From PALSA-607 sp036509315 (GTDB lineage Bacteria; Actinomycetota; Actinomycetes; Acidothermales; Acidothermaceae), in NCBI GenBank assembly GCA_036509315.1, contig DATCFU010000133.1, positions 1 through 23,494 of the forward strand: a DNA stretch of 23,494 nucleotides, in the 5' to 3' direction. Shown one piece after another: positions 1 to 7,882 of the stretch. The first letter of the stretch is position 1; each line of letters begins with the position of its first letter. Under the pieces are notes generated by a model that searched no databases, was not told the origin of the DNA, and saw only the letters and a program-made list of their open reading frames with translations. A program made the translations under genes and the position numbers.

Positions 1-36
1 GGCGACTGCGAGACCGAATCGCAACCTTCGCGATGC

Positions 37-65
37 TTGACAGCGGTCCGAGCGAGCGGTTTGCT
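37..65 (+). promoter_or_regulatory. Possible promoter of the sugar-uptake operon
   Basis: A perfect -35 hexamer TTGACA lies at 37-42, and TTTGCT at 60-65 is a weak -10 at 17-bp spacing. Right after it, TGTGAGCGCTTCTG (about 66-79) resembles a half-degenerate LacI-family operator with a central CG (AGCGCT core), which would suit a sugar-regulated operon. The -35 is seen directly; the -10 is poor and the operator assignment is inference. Confidence 0.35.
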
Positions 66-156
66 GTGAGCGCTTCTGATGGGTCCCGCTCGAATCTGTT
101 GTGCAAGCGTTCGCGATCCCCCACACCCCACAATTTTCGGCCCCGATCCACTCTCA

Positions 157-184
157 CCCGTTCACCACCACCCGTTCACCACCA
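157..184 (+). repeat. 14-bp perfect tandem duplication in the operon leader
   Basis: CCCGTTCACCACCA occurs twice back to back (157-170 and 171-184), immediately before the ribosome binding site GGAGG (190-194) of the substrate-binding protein gene. It lies in the untranslated leader, so it is probably a slippage duplication. No function is evident. Confidence 0.8.
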
Positions 185-198
185 CTGATGGAGGCACC

Positions 199-1644
199 AT
201 GTCGGACTCCGAGTCCGGTACTCCCGGCGCGCAGTCGCCACTGAGTCGTCGATCCGTACTCAAGGGTCTGGCCGGAGCTGCCGGTCTTGCCGTCGTCCCC
301 GGCGCGCTCCTTGAAGCGTGCAGCAGTAGCAAAAAGACCACGAGCACGCCCAGTTCGGCCGCGCCGGCCGCGACTACCTCGGCTGCCGCCGCGCCCTCGA
401 GCGCCGCTGCTGCGCCGTCCAGCGCTGCTGCCGCACCCTCGTCGGCTGCCGGTGGCGGCGGCGGGGCTGCGACTGGCACGATCTCGTTCGGGTCGAACTA
501 CTCCGACGCGGTGCCCAAGGCGGCGTTTGCCGCGATGATCGGCGGCTTCACGTCGGCCAACCCGAACGCCAAGGTCACCATCAACACGGTCGACCACAAC
601 ACCTTCCAGAACAACATCAACAACTATCTGCAGGGCACGCCTGACGACCTCTTCACCTGGTTCGCCGGCTTCCGCATGCGGTTCTTCGCCTCGCAGGGTC
701 TCGCCACCCCGATCGACGACGTGTGGGACAAGATCGGCGCGAACTTCTCCGACGCGTTCAAGGCCGCATCGAAGGGCGATGACGGGCACTACTACTTCGT
801 GCCGCTGTACAACTACCCATGGGCGGTCTTCTACCGCAAGAGCGTCTGGGCGGCCAAGGGCTACACGATCCCCACGACGTGGGACGCGTTCGTCGCACTG
901 CAAAAGCAGATGCAGAAGGACGGCCTCGTGCCGATGGCCATGGGTCAAAAGGATGGCTGGCCAGCCCTGGGCACCTTCGATATCATCAACATGCGCCTGA
1001 ACGGGTTCCAGTTCCACATGGATCTGATGGCGCACAAGGTCGGCTGGGACGACCCGAAGGTGCTTGCCGTGTTCAAGCAGTGGACCGAGATCCTGCCCTA
1101 CCAGCAGGCGGGCGCCAACGGGCGCATCTGGCAGGACGCCGCAAAGACGCTGCTCAACAAGCAGGCCGGCATGTACCTCCTGGGCTCATTTGTCGCACAG
1201 CAATTCACTGCAGCGCCCGACCTCGCCGACCTCGACTTCTTCCCGTACCCGGCGATTGACCCGGCCAACGCTCAGGACTCCATCGACGCCCCGATCGATG
1301 GGTTCATGATGAGCAAGAAGGTCAAGAACCAGGCCGGCGCTACCGCGCTCCTCGAGTACATCGGGACAGCTCAAGCGGAGGCGCTGTACGGCAAGACCGA
1401 CCCAAGTGACATCGCAGCGGCGACGAACGCCGACACCAGCACTTACAACCCGATCCAGCAGAAGTCGGTCGAACTGATCAAGGCCTCGAAGAACATCGCT
1501 CAGTTCCTCGACCGCGACACGAACCCCGACTTCGCAGACAACACGGTTGCGGCAATGATCCAGAGCTTCTTCAACGACCCAGGTGCGGTCGCGTCGCAAC
1601 TCAAGGCCCTTGAGGGGCAGGCAAAGACGGTGTTCACCAGCTGA
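199..1644 (+). CDS. Sugar ABC transporter substrate-binding lipoprotein (family 1)
   Basis: Extracytoplasmic receptor of a carbohydrate ABC importer, 481 aa. The start at 199 follows GGAGG (190-194) and places an export signal at the N-terminus; upstream in-frame starts would bury it. The signal has a twin-arginine motif (SRRSVLK), a hydrophobic stretch and a lipobox ending LLEAC, so the mature protein is probably a Tat-exported lipoprotein anchored outside the membrane. A Ser/Ala/Pro low-complexity tether of about 45 residues follows, then a family 1 solute-binding fold with the usual aromatic-rich sugar-binding character. The stop overlaps the start of the first permease (TGATG), which implies translational coupling. 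With the permeases and the alpha-galactosidase downstream, the likely ligand is an alpha-galactoside such as melibiose or raffinose; this ligand is inference. Confidence 0.9.
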   Translation: MSDSESGTPGAQSPLSRRSVLKGLAGAAGLAVVPGALLEACSSSKKTTSTPSSAAPAATTSAAAAPSSAAAAPSSAAAAPSSAAGGGGGAATGTISFGSNYSDAVPKAAFAAMIGGFTSANPNAKVTINTVDHNTFQNNINNYLQGTPDDLFTWFAGFRMRFFASQGLATPIDDVWDKIGANFSDAFKAASKGDDGHYYFVPLYNYPWAVFYRKSVWAAKGYTIPTTWDAFVALQKQMQKDGLVPMAMGQKDGWPALGTFDIINMRLNGFQFHMDLMAHKVGWDDPKVLAVFKQWTEILPYQQAGANGRIWQDAAKTLLNKQAGMYLLGSFVAQQFTAAPDLADLDFFPYPAIDPANAQDSIDAPIDGFMMSKKVKNQAGATALLEYIGTAQAEALYGKTDPSDIAAATNADTSTYNPIQQKSVELIKASKNIAQFLDRDTNPDFADNTVAAMIQSFFNDPGAVASQLKALEGQAKTVFTS

Positions 1645-2597
1645 TGGTCGCAGCTACTCAAGCGATCGGCTCCTCGCCGGCGGTGCGCAAGCGCCGCCGG
1701 CGAGGAGTTCGCATGTTGTCGGCCGGCGACAAGGTGGTCTTGTCGCTGATGGTTTTCATCCCGTTGGCCATCGTCCTGTTCTTTGTGTGGTTCCCGGCGA
1801 TTGCGACGGTGTTCCTGTCGTTTACCACGTGGAGCGGCATCGGCGGCCTCAAGGCGATCCGTGCTGACGGCATTCAGAACTATCACCAGATCGCGACGAA
1901 CTACCCACCGTTCGTTCCCGCGCTCGAGCACAACGTGCTCTGGCTCGTCGTCTTCATTTGCTTCGCCACTCCGCTCGGGATCTTGATCGCGGTGCTGCTC
2001 GATCAGAAGATTCGCGGGAGTCGCATCTATCAGAGCCTGCTCTTCTTGCCGGTCATGCTGTCGCTTGCGCTGATCGGCATCATCTGGGAGCTCATGTACT
2101 CCAACAACTACGGTTTGATCAACAGCTTGATCGGCCGCAACGGTCAGACCAACTTCATCGACTGGCTCGGAAATCCGAAGCTGAACATCTGGGCTGTTCT
2201 GGTCGAAGCGTCCTGGCGCCAGGTCGGGTACGTCATGGTGCTCTATTTGGCCGGGCTGAAGGCCGTTGACCCGACGCTGCGTGAGGCGGCGACGGTCGAT
2301 GGCGCGAGTCCGTGGCAGACGTTTTGGCACGTCGTGTTTCCTGTCTTGCGCCCGATTAACGTCGTCATCATTGTCATTACCGTCATCGAGTCGTTGCGCG
2401 CGTTCGACCTCGTCTACATCACGAACGGCGGCACGAACGGTCTCGAGCTGTTGTCGGTGCTGGTCACCCGCAACATCTTGGGGCAACAAAGCCGGATCGG
2501 CTTCGGATCGTCCTTGGGTGTCGTGTTGCTCGTCATCGCGCTGGTACCGATCATCACCTTCCTCGTCCAGCAGTTGCGTCAGGAGAAGCGCCGATGA
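1644..2597 (+). CDS. Sugar ABC transporter permease (MalF/UgpA type)
   Basis: First membrane subunit of the importer, 317 aa. The N-terminus is Arg/Lys-rich and cytoplasmic (KRRRRG), followed by about six hydrophobic segments. The EAA loop that docks on the ATPase is clear near residue 213: EAATVDGASPWQTFWHVVFP. The start overlaps the stop of the binding protein by one base, and the gene overlaps the next permease by four bases (ATGA), so the three are co-translated. Length and position match the MalF/UgpA side of CUT1 sugar transporters. No nucleotide-binding subunit is encoded nearby; in many actinobacteria one shared ATPase of the MsiK type energises several such systems, and that is presumed here. 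Confidence 0.93.
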   Translation: MVAATQAIGSSPAVRKRRRRGVRMLSAGDKVVLSLMVFIPLAIVLFFVWFPAIATVFLSFTTWSGIGGLKAIRADGIQNYHQIATNYPPFVPALEHNVLWLVVFICFATPLGILIAVLLDQKIRGSRIYQSLLFLPVMLSLALIGIIWELMYSNNYGLINSLIGRNGQTNFIDWLGNPKLNIWAVLVEASWRQVGYVMVLYLAGLKAVDPTLREAATVDGASPWQTFWHVVFPVLRPINVVIIVITVIESLRAFDLVYITNGGTNGLELLSVLVTRNILGQQSRIGFGSSLGVVLLVIALVPIITFLVQQLRQEKRR

Positions 2598-3508
2598 CAG
2601 TCACCGCGTCCGCAGGCCAGTTGATGCCCACAACTGTCGTCGCTCCTCGCCGCAAGGCCGAGCGCAAGCACGTCGGCTCGCACGTGTTCCTGATCATCCT
2701 GACCGTGCTGTGGACCACGCCGCTGCTCTGGGCGATGTACACATCGCTGCGGCCGTATGGGGAGACGGCGAAATACGGTTACCTTTCGCTGCCGCACCAT
2801 CTGACTTTCTCGAACTTTACGACCGCTTGGAAGGAAGCCGATGTCGTCCATTACTTCTGGAATTCGGTCATCATCACCTTTCCTGCGGTGGTGCTTACCC
2901 TCGGCTTTGCCTCCTGTGTCGCCTATGTGTTGTCGCGCTTTAGCTTCTGGTTCAACATCCCACTATTGATCATTTTCGTGTCGGCCAACCTGCTCCCGCC
3001 GCAGGTGATCATCACGCCGCTCTATCGCATCTACCTGACGATTCACGTGCCGCACTTCATCAGCAGCAGTGGGCTGCTCTACAACTCCTACGCCGGGCTG
3101 ATCGTGGTGAATACCGCGTTCCAGCTGGGATTCTGCGTTTTCGTGTTGAGCAACTACATGAAGACGATTCCGACTGAAATCACCGAAGCGGCACTCGTCG
3201 ACGGCGCATCGGTTTGGACGCGCTACTGGAAGCTAACGCTGCCGCTGTGTCGTCCGGCGTTGGCGGCGCTCGCCACGTTGTTGACGACGTGGATTTACAA
3301 CGATTTCTTCTGGGCGATCACGTTGATCTCTTCGGGTAACAAGCGACCGATCACTTCGGCGCTGGCCAACCTGCAGGGCCAGTACTTCATCAATCAGAAC
3401 CTGCTGGCCGCCGGTGCGCTCATCACGGCGGTGCCGACGCTTGTTGTGTACGTACTCTTGCAAAAGCAATTCATCGCGGGTCTGTCGCTCGGTTCGTCTA
3501 AGGGCTGA
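2594..3508 (+). CDS. Sugar ABC transporter permease (MalG/UgpE type)
   Basis: Second membrane subunit, 304 aa, starting inside the last codons of the preceding permease (ATGA overlap). It has the usual MalG-like layout: a short basic N-terminus, a first membrane helix, a periplasmic stretch and then five further helices. The EAA docking loop reads EAALVDGASVWTRYWKLTLP. It should pair with the upstream permease to form the heterodimeric pore. The stop lies only four bases before the proposed start of the alpha-galactosidase, so transport and hydrolysis are probably one transcription unit. Confidence 0.93.
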   Translation: MTVTASAGQLMPTTVVAPRRKAERKHVGSHVFLIILTVLWTTPLLWAMYTSLRPYGETAKYGYLSLPHHLTFSNFTTAWKEADVVHYFWNSVIITFPAVVLTLGFASCVAYVLSRFSFWFNIPLLIIFVSANLLPPQVIITPLYRIYLTIHVPHFISSSGLLYNSYAGLIVVNTAFQLGFCVFVLSNYMKTIPTEITEAALVDGASVWTRYWKLTLPLCRPALAALATLLTTWIYNDFFWAITLISSGNKRPITSALANLQGQYFINQNLLAAGALITAVPTLVVYVLLQKQFIAGLSLGSSKG

Positions 3509-3512
3509 GCTG

Positions 3513-5699
3513 TTGACCGATCCGACTGTGGCCCCAAGCTGGGTCACGCTTCGCCGCGACGGCGTCATGGTGGTTTTCGATGTTGGTGGTCCGCACCTGC
3601 CACGCATCGTGCACTGGGGCGCCGACCTCGGCGTTCTGAGTGCGGCCGACATCGCAGTGTTGCCTGCGGCGGCGTTCTTTCCGATTGACGACAGCACGCA
3701 CAACGCCGACGTGCCGCTCACGGTGTCACCGACTCGCGCGCAGGGTTGGTCGGGCTGGCCGGGCTTGACGGGTCATCGGGACGGAACTGCGACGCAACCC
3801 TTGTTTGTGCAAGCGGGCGTGGAGATCATCGAATCCGACGACGGGCAGGCGCAGGCGTTGCGCTATCGCGGAGTCGATGACGCGGCTGCCTTGCACCTCG
3901 ACGGTGAGTTCGTCCTGACCGTAGAAGGTGTGCTGCGGCACCGGCAGACATTGACCAGCACCGCGTCGTCCGACCTTGCTTCTTATGTCGTTGATGATCT
4001 GCTCACGCTGCTGCCGGTATCGGAGCACGTCGCCGAGGTCTACGACCATGCGGGCAGATGGTCGAACGAGGCGCAGTCTCAGCGGCAACCGCTGCACCAG
4101 GGCACCTGGTTGCGCGAGCAACGGCGCGGCCGCACGGGTCCTGATTCACCGCTGCTGTTGATGGTCGGTACCGAGGGGTTCGACTATCGCGACGGTCAGG
4201 TGTGGGGCATTCATCTTGGCTGGTCGGGTGACCAGCGCTACCTCGCGCAGCGGCTGAACACCGGCCCGGTGCTGCTCGGAGCGGGGGAGATCCTCGCGGC
4301 CGGTGAGGTAATCCTCGGTCCCGGCGAATCGATCACCACGCCGTGGGTCTATGGCGTCTACTCCGGTGGGGGTATCGACGGCGCCTCCCGACGTCTGCAC
4401 GCCATGCTGCGCAATCGACCGAGCCATCCGCAGCGGCCCCGACCCATCGTGCTCAACACATGGGAAGCCGTGTATTTCGATCATTCGTTCGACCGGCTAG
4501 CGACCCTCGCCGACGTCGCGTCGCAGATCGGCGTCGAGCGGTTCGTCATCGACGACGGATGGTTCGGGTCGCGTCGCGACGACCGCGCCGGCCTGGGTGA
4601 TTGGTTCGTGTCGTCGGAAGTTTGGCCCGACGGTCTTGGCGCGATCGCCGAATACGTGCGGTCGCGTGGCATGGAGTTCGGGCTCTGGTTCGAACCGGAG
4701 ATGGTCAACCTTGACTCCGACGTTGCCCGCGAACATCCGGAATGGGTGATCGGCACGCCCGGCCGGATGCCGCCGCCATTTCGCGGTCAGCAGGTGCTCG
4801 ATGTCTCCCAACCAGACGCGTTCGCCTATCTGCTCGAGAGGTTGTCGCTGCTAGTTGGCGAGTACGGCATCAGCTACATCAAGTGGGATCACAATCGCGA
4901 CATCGCCGATCCGGTGCATCGCGGCGGCCCGCGAGTTGGCAGGCCGGCTATCCACGATCAGACGCTCGCGACTTACCGGCTGATGGCGCAACTGCGCGAC
5001 CGGCACCCCGGCCTGGAGATCGAGTCGTGCTCGTCTGGTGGCTCACGCATCGACTTCGGTGTACTCGAGCACACCGACCGGGTCTGGGCCAGCGACTGCA
5101 TCGATCCGTACGAGCGCGTTCGCATCGTGTCAGGCATCTCGACGCTGTTGCCGTTCGAATTGATCGGTGCACACGTGGCGTCGGGTCGCAGTCACACGAC
5201 GGGTCGTACGCACGAGTTGTCGTTCCGGCTAGCCGTAGCGTTGTTCGGACATTCAGGCCTCGAGTGGGACCTCACGACCACCTCTCCAGAAGTGCGCGAA
5301 CAACTCGCTAGCTGGGTCGCGTTCGCAAAGTCGGTGCGTCAGCTGTTGCGCACCGGTGAACTCGTCCGGGTAGGTCGGCCTGCCGACCACGAGACGGTGT
5401 TGTACGGCGTTGTCAGCCCGACGAGGGACGAGGCACTGTTCAGCCTCGTTCGACTGCAGACCGGGCCTCGGTACGGCACCGCGCCGGTCGTGTTCGCGGG
5501 CCTTGATCCGAACCTTCGTTACCACCTACGACGAGTGTCGATGCCCGGCGACGGACCGCCGGTGCACGGGCAAGAGAAACTGCACGATGGCGTCAGCGAC
5601 ATCGTCGTCCCCGGCGCGCTCCTCATCGGTGCGGGCGTCGAAGCGCCGAACCTCCAACCCGAGCAGGCGGCGATCTACCACCTCCGCGCGGAGAGCTAA
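3513..5699 (+). CDS. Alpha-galactosidase, glycoside hydrolase family 36
   Basis: Retaining hydrolase that removes terminal alpha-galactose from oligosaccharides, about 728 aa, a normal length for GH36. The proposed start is TTG at 3513, eight bases after AAGGG; GTG at 3528 is an alternative, and the open frame upstream overlaps the permease. Order: N-terminal beta-sandwich (about 1-310), TIM barrel (about 320-640) and small C-terminal beta domain. The nucleophile is the Asp of KWDHNRD (about D459). The acid/base is the Asp of WASDCIDPYER (about D528). The substrate-recognition motif SCSSGGSRID lies between them. No signal peptide is seen, so it acts in the cytoplasm on sugars brought in by the upstream transporter. 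Confidence 0.93.
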   Translation: MTDPTVAPSWVTLRRDGVMVVFDVGGPHLPRIVHWGADLGVLSAADIAVLPAAAFFPIDDSTHNADVPLTVSPTRAQGWSGWPGLTGHRDGTATQPLFVQAGVEIIESDDGQAQALRYRGVDDAAALHLDGEFVLTVEGVLRHRQTLTSTASSDLASYVVDDLLTLLPVSEHVAEVYDHAGRWSNEAQSQRQPLHQGTWLREQRRGRTGPDSPLLLMVGTEGFDYRDGQVWGIHLGWSGDQRYLAQRLNTGPVLLGAGEILAAGEVILGPGESITTPWVYGVYSGGGIDGASRRLHAMLRNRPSHPQRPRPIVLNTWEAVYFDHSFDRLATLADVASQIGVERFVIDDGWFGSRRDDRAGLGDWFVSSEVWPDGLGAIAEYVRSRGMEFGLWFEPEMVNLDSDVAREHPEWVIGTPGRMPPPFRGQQVLDVSQPDAFAYLLERLSLLVGEYGISYIKWDHNRDIADPVHRGGPRVGRPAIHDQTLATYRLMAQLRDRHPGLEIESCSSGGSRIDFGVLEHTDRVWASDCIDPYERVRIVSGISTLLPFELIGAHVASGRSHTTGRTHELSFRLAVALFGHSGLEWDLTTTSPEVREQLASWVAFAKSVRQLLRTGELVRVGRPADHETVLYGVVSPTRDEALFSLVRLQTGPRYGTAPVVFAGLDPNLRYHLRRVSMPGDGPPVHGQEKLHDGVSDIVVPGALLIGAGVEAPNLQPEQAAIYHLRAES

Positions 5700-5747
5700 C
5701 GTTTCGACGACGGTGGTGGCGTGAGAAACTAATGTCGTGACGAGCGC

Positions 5748-6512
5748 ATGAGTGGCGGGGCGCTCTTCCTCGCGGTATTCCTCGCGTGCACGGTCGAGGC
5801 GGTCGAGGCCACGACCATCGTCTTAGCCGCGGGTACCGCCCGCGACTGGCGGTCGGCGCTGTACGGGCTGTTCGCCGCACTTGTCACCCTCGCCGTGCTT
5901 ATCGCCGCGCTCGGACCGGCACTCTCCGCCGTCCCGCTTCATGCTCTGCGGCTCGTTGTTGGTGGACTGTTGCTCGTGTTCGGGCTGCAGTGGTTGCGCA
6001 AAGCGATCTTGCGGGCGAGCGGCTACAAGGCATTGCATGACGAGGAGCAGATCTACGCTGACGAGCTCGCGGCCGCGCAGGCGGTGCCACGTGAACGCCG
6101 TGGCGCTGTGACGGACTGGTACGCCTTCACGTTGGCATTCAAGGGTGTGGTTCTCGAGGGCCTCGAGGTCGTGTTCATCGCGCTGACTTTCGGCGCCAAC
6201 GACCACAACCTGCCACTCGCCTCAGTCGCCGCCGGCGCAGCGGTGATCGTCGTGGCGCTGGCGGGTATTGCGGTGCGGGCACCGCTGGCGAGAGTGCCGG
6301 AGAACTCGATGAAGTTCGTGGTCGGCATCATGCTGACGGCGTTCGGAACGTTCTGGGGTGCCGAGGGTGCGGGCGCCCACTGGCCGGGATCCGACGCCGC
6401 GTTGCCCGTCGTGGTTGGCGCCGTCGCGGTGTTCGCCGTCGCGTTGGTCGCGGCGCTTCGTCGGGGTCGGACGTCGACTCAATCGACTGGGGAGTTGGTG
6501 GCAAGCCGGTGA
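5748..6512 (+). CDS. Polytopic membrane protein of COG4280 type, putative transporter
   Basis: A 254-aa membrane protein with about six to seven helices. It has an internal duplication: the first half carries EAVEATTIVLA (Glu17, Glu20) and the second EGLEVVFIAL (Glu137, Glu140), each in a membrane helix, linked by a charged cytoplasmic loop (about 83-125). Paired intramembrane Glu-x-x-Glu motifs in a two-repeat protein recall cation transporters such as GDT1 and the iron permease FTR1, but the substrate is unknown and that comparison is inference. No strong ribosome binding site precedes the ATG. Its end overlaps the start of a small membrane protein (GTGA), so the two are coupled. There is no evident link to the sugar operon apart from orientation. 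Confidence 0.75.
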   Translation: MSGGALFLAVFLACTVEAVEATTIVLAAGTARDWRSALYGLFAALVTLAVLIAALGPALSAVPLHALRLVVGGLLLVFGLQWLRKAILRASGYKALHDEEQIYADELAAAQAVPRERRGAVTDWYAFTLAFKGVVLEGLEVVFIALTFGANDHNLPLASVAAGAAVIVVALAGIAVRAPLARVPENSMKFVVGIMLTAFGTFWGAEGAGAHWPGSDAALPVVVGAVAVFAVALVAALRRGRTSTQSTGELVASR

Positions 6513-6724
6513 TCGCTCGGCTACGACAATTCTGTGCGTTCTGGTACGACTTCGTCATTGGTGATGATTGGCGTGTTGCGGTCGGCGTCATCGTCGCATT
6601 GGCGGCGACCTACGGTTTGCACCGCGCGTCGGTTCCTTCGTGGTGGGTCGTGCCTGCCGCGGTCGTGATTTTGCTGCCGTACAGCCTGTGGCGAGCGAGT
6701 AGGCCCAGGTCACCAAAGTCGTGA
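6509..6724 (+). CDS. Small two-helix membrane protein
   Basis: A 71-aa protein starting at GTG 6509, overlapping the stop of the COG4280-type gene by four bases. It has a short amphipathic, aromatic N-terminus (FCAFWYDFVIGDDW), two hydrophobic helices (about 22-36 and 44-60) separated by a short Trp-containing turn, and a basic C-terminus. The overlap and shared membrane location suggest a partner subunit or stabiliser of the upstream protein. I do not recognise a named family beyond that. Confidence 0.7.
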   Translation: MIARLRQFCAFWYDFVIGDDWRVAVGVIVALAATYGLHRASVPSWWVVPAAVVILLPYSLWRASRPRSPKS

Positions 6725-6784
6725 CGCTGTTGCCAGCGTGAGGATGTGGCGCGCGGCGCCAAACGAGAGCATTCTTTTCCCGCA

Positions 6785-6827
6785 GCGCCCGGTCTGTGTG
6801 AGATTCCCCCGAAGGTAGACCGGGCGC
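6785..6827. terminator. 11-bp perfect hairpin, possible terminator
   Basis: GCGCCCGGTCT (6785-6795) and AGACCGGGCGC (6817-6827) are perfect inverted repeats around a 21-base loop. It follows the end of the membrane-protein pair and precedes the dehydrogenase start by about 24 bases. No T-run follows, so it may be an actinobacterial-style terminator without a U tract, or an mRNA-leader or operator structure for the next gene. Confidence 0.4.
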
Positions 6828-6850
6828 CGCACCATCAGTCATCGGTGGGC

Positions 6851-7861
6851 ATGATGGTGGGCGTGGAAGCCTGGGTTGTCGACCACCCCGCGCCGATTGA
6901 CGAGGGACCGTTGCGCCGGGTCTCGCGTGACTTGCCTGACCCAGGGGCTGGCCAGGTCAGAATTCGCGTGAGTTGCTGCGGCGTCTGCCGCACCGACCTG
7001 CATTTGGCGGAGGGCGATCTTCAGCCGCACCGAGGCGCCGTCACGCCGGGTCACGAGATCGTCGGCTATGTCGATGCACTTGGTGCTGGCGCAACTCGAC
7101 TTTCCATCGGCGACCGAGTCGGTGCCGCGTGGCTCGCGACGACCGATGGCACCTGCCGGTTCTGCCGGCGTTGCGATGAGAACCTTTGCGAGGCCTCAAC
7201 TTTTACCGGCTGGGACATCGACGGCGGGTATGCCGACTCGTGTGTTGCCGATGAGCGGTACGTGTATGTCTTGCCACCGGAGATCAGTGACGAGCATGCG
7301 GCTCCGTTGTTGTGTGCGGGCATCATCGGCTATCGCTCCTTGCTCGCGTCGGCAGTGCCGGCGGGCGGCGCACTGGGCATCTACGGCTTCGGCGGCAGCG
7401 CCCATTTGACGGCGCAGGTCGCGTTGCATCTCGGCATGCGCGTGCATGTGCTGACCCGGGGATCGCACAATCAGGAGCTGGCTCGAACGCTCGGCGTCGA
7501 TTCTGTAGGCGAGGCCGGGGGCTCACCTCCTGAGCCGCTCGACGGTGCGATCCTTTTCGCGCCTGCTGGGGACCTTGTTCCGGTTGCACTGCGGGCCCTC
7601 GATGCCGGCGCCACTCTTGCCGTTGCCGGGATCTGGCTTTCCGGCATTCCGGCTTTGAACTACGACGCGGACCTGTTCCGCGAGCGCCGCCTGCGCAGTG
7701 TGACTGCCAATACCAGGCGGGACGGCGAGGAGTTTCTGCGACTCGCGCAGCGGTTCAGCGTCCGACCAACGACCGTCGCCTACGATATGGCTGATGCGCC
7801 CCGAGCGTTGTCTGACCTCTCCCATGGCCGTTTCGGCGGCGCCGCCGTGCTGCACAATTAG
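6851..7861 (+). CDS. Zinc-dependent alcohol dehydrogenase (MDR superfamily)
   Basis: NAD(P)-dependent oxidation of an alcohol or reduction of an aldehyde; about 336 aa, cytoplasmic. The start is uncertain: ATG 6851, ATG 6854, GTG 6857 and GTG 6863 are all in frame, and the conserved part begins EAWVVDHP. Catalytic zinc residues are visible in CGVCRTDLH and GHEIVG. The Rossmann fold has GIYGFGGSAH. The structural-zinc loop reads DGTCRFCRRCDENLC: the position that is usually the first Cys is Asp, while the other three and the usual spacing are kept, and one extra Cys is present. The family resembles the single-domain dehydrogenases of mycobacteria such as AdhA. Substrate unknown. The lactate dehydrogenase follows closely on the same strand. 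Confidence 0.88.
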   Translation: MMVGVEAWVVDHPAPIDEGPLRRVSRDLPDPGAGQVRIRVSCCGVCRTDLHLAEGDLQPHRGAVTPGHEIVGYVDALGAGATRLSIGDRVGAAWLATTDGTCRFCRRCDENLCEASTFTGWDIDGGYADSCVADERYVYVLPPEISDEHAAPLLCAGIIGYRSLLASAVPAGGALGIYGFGGSAHLTAQVALHLGMRVHVLTRGSHNQELARTLGVDSVGEAGGSPPEPLDGAILFAPAGDLVPVALRALDAGATLAVAGIWLSGIPALNYDADLFRERRLRSVTANTRRDGEEFLRLAQRFSVRPTTVAYDMADAPRALSDLSHGRFGGAAVLHN

Positions 7862-7882
7862 CTACCGCTCTAGAGTTTGAGC

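Noticed and set aside
1500..2489. Minus-strand ORF (329 aa) opposite the first permease
   Set aside because: Asp/Arg/Gln-rich antisense reading with no hydrophobic pattern; the plus strand encodes a clear permease.
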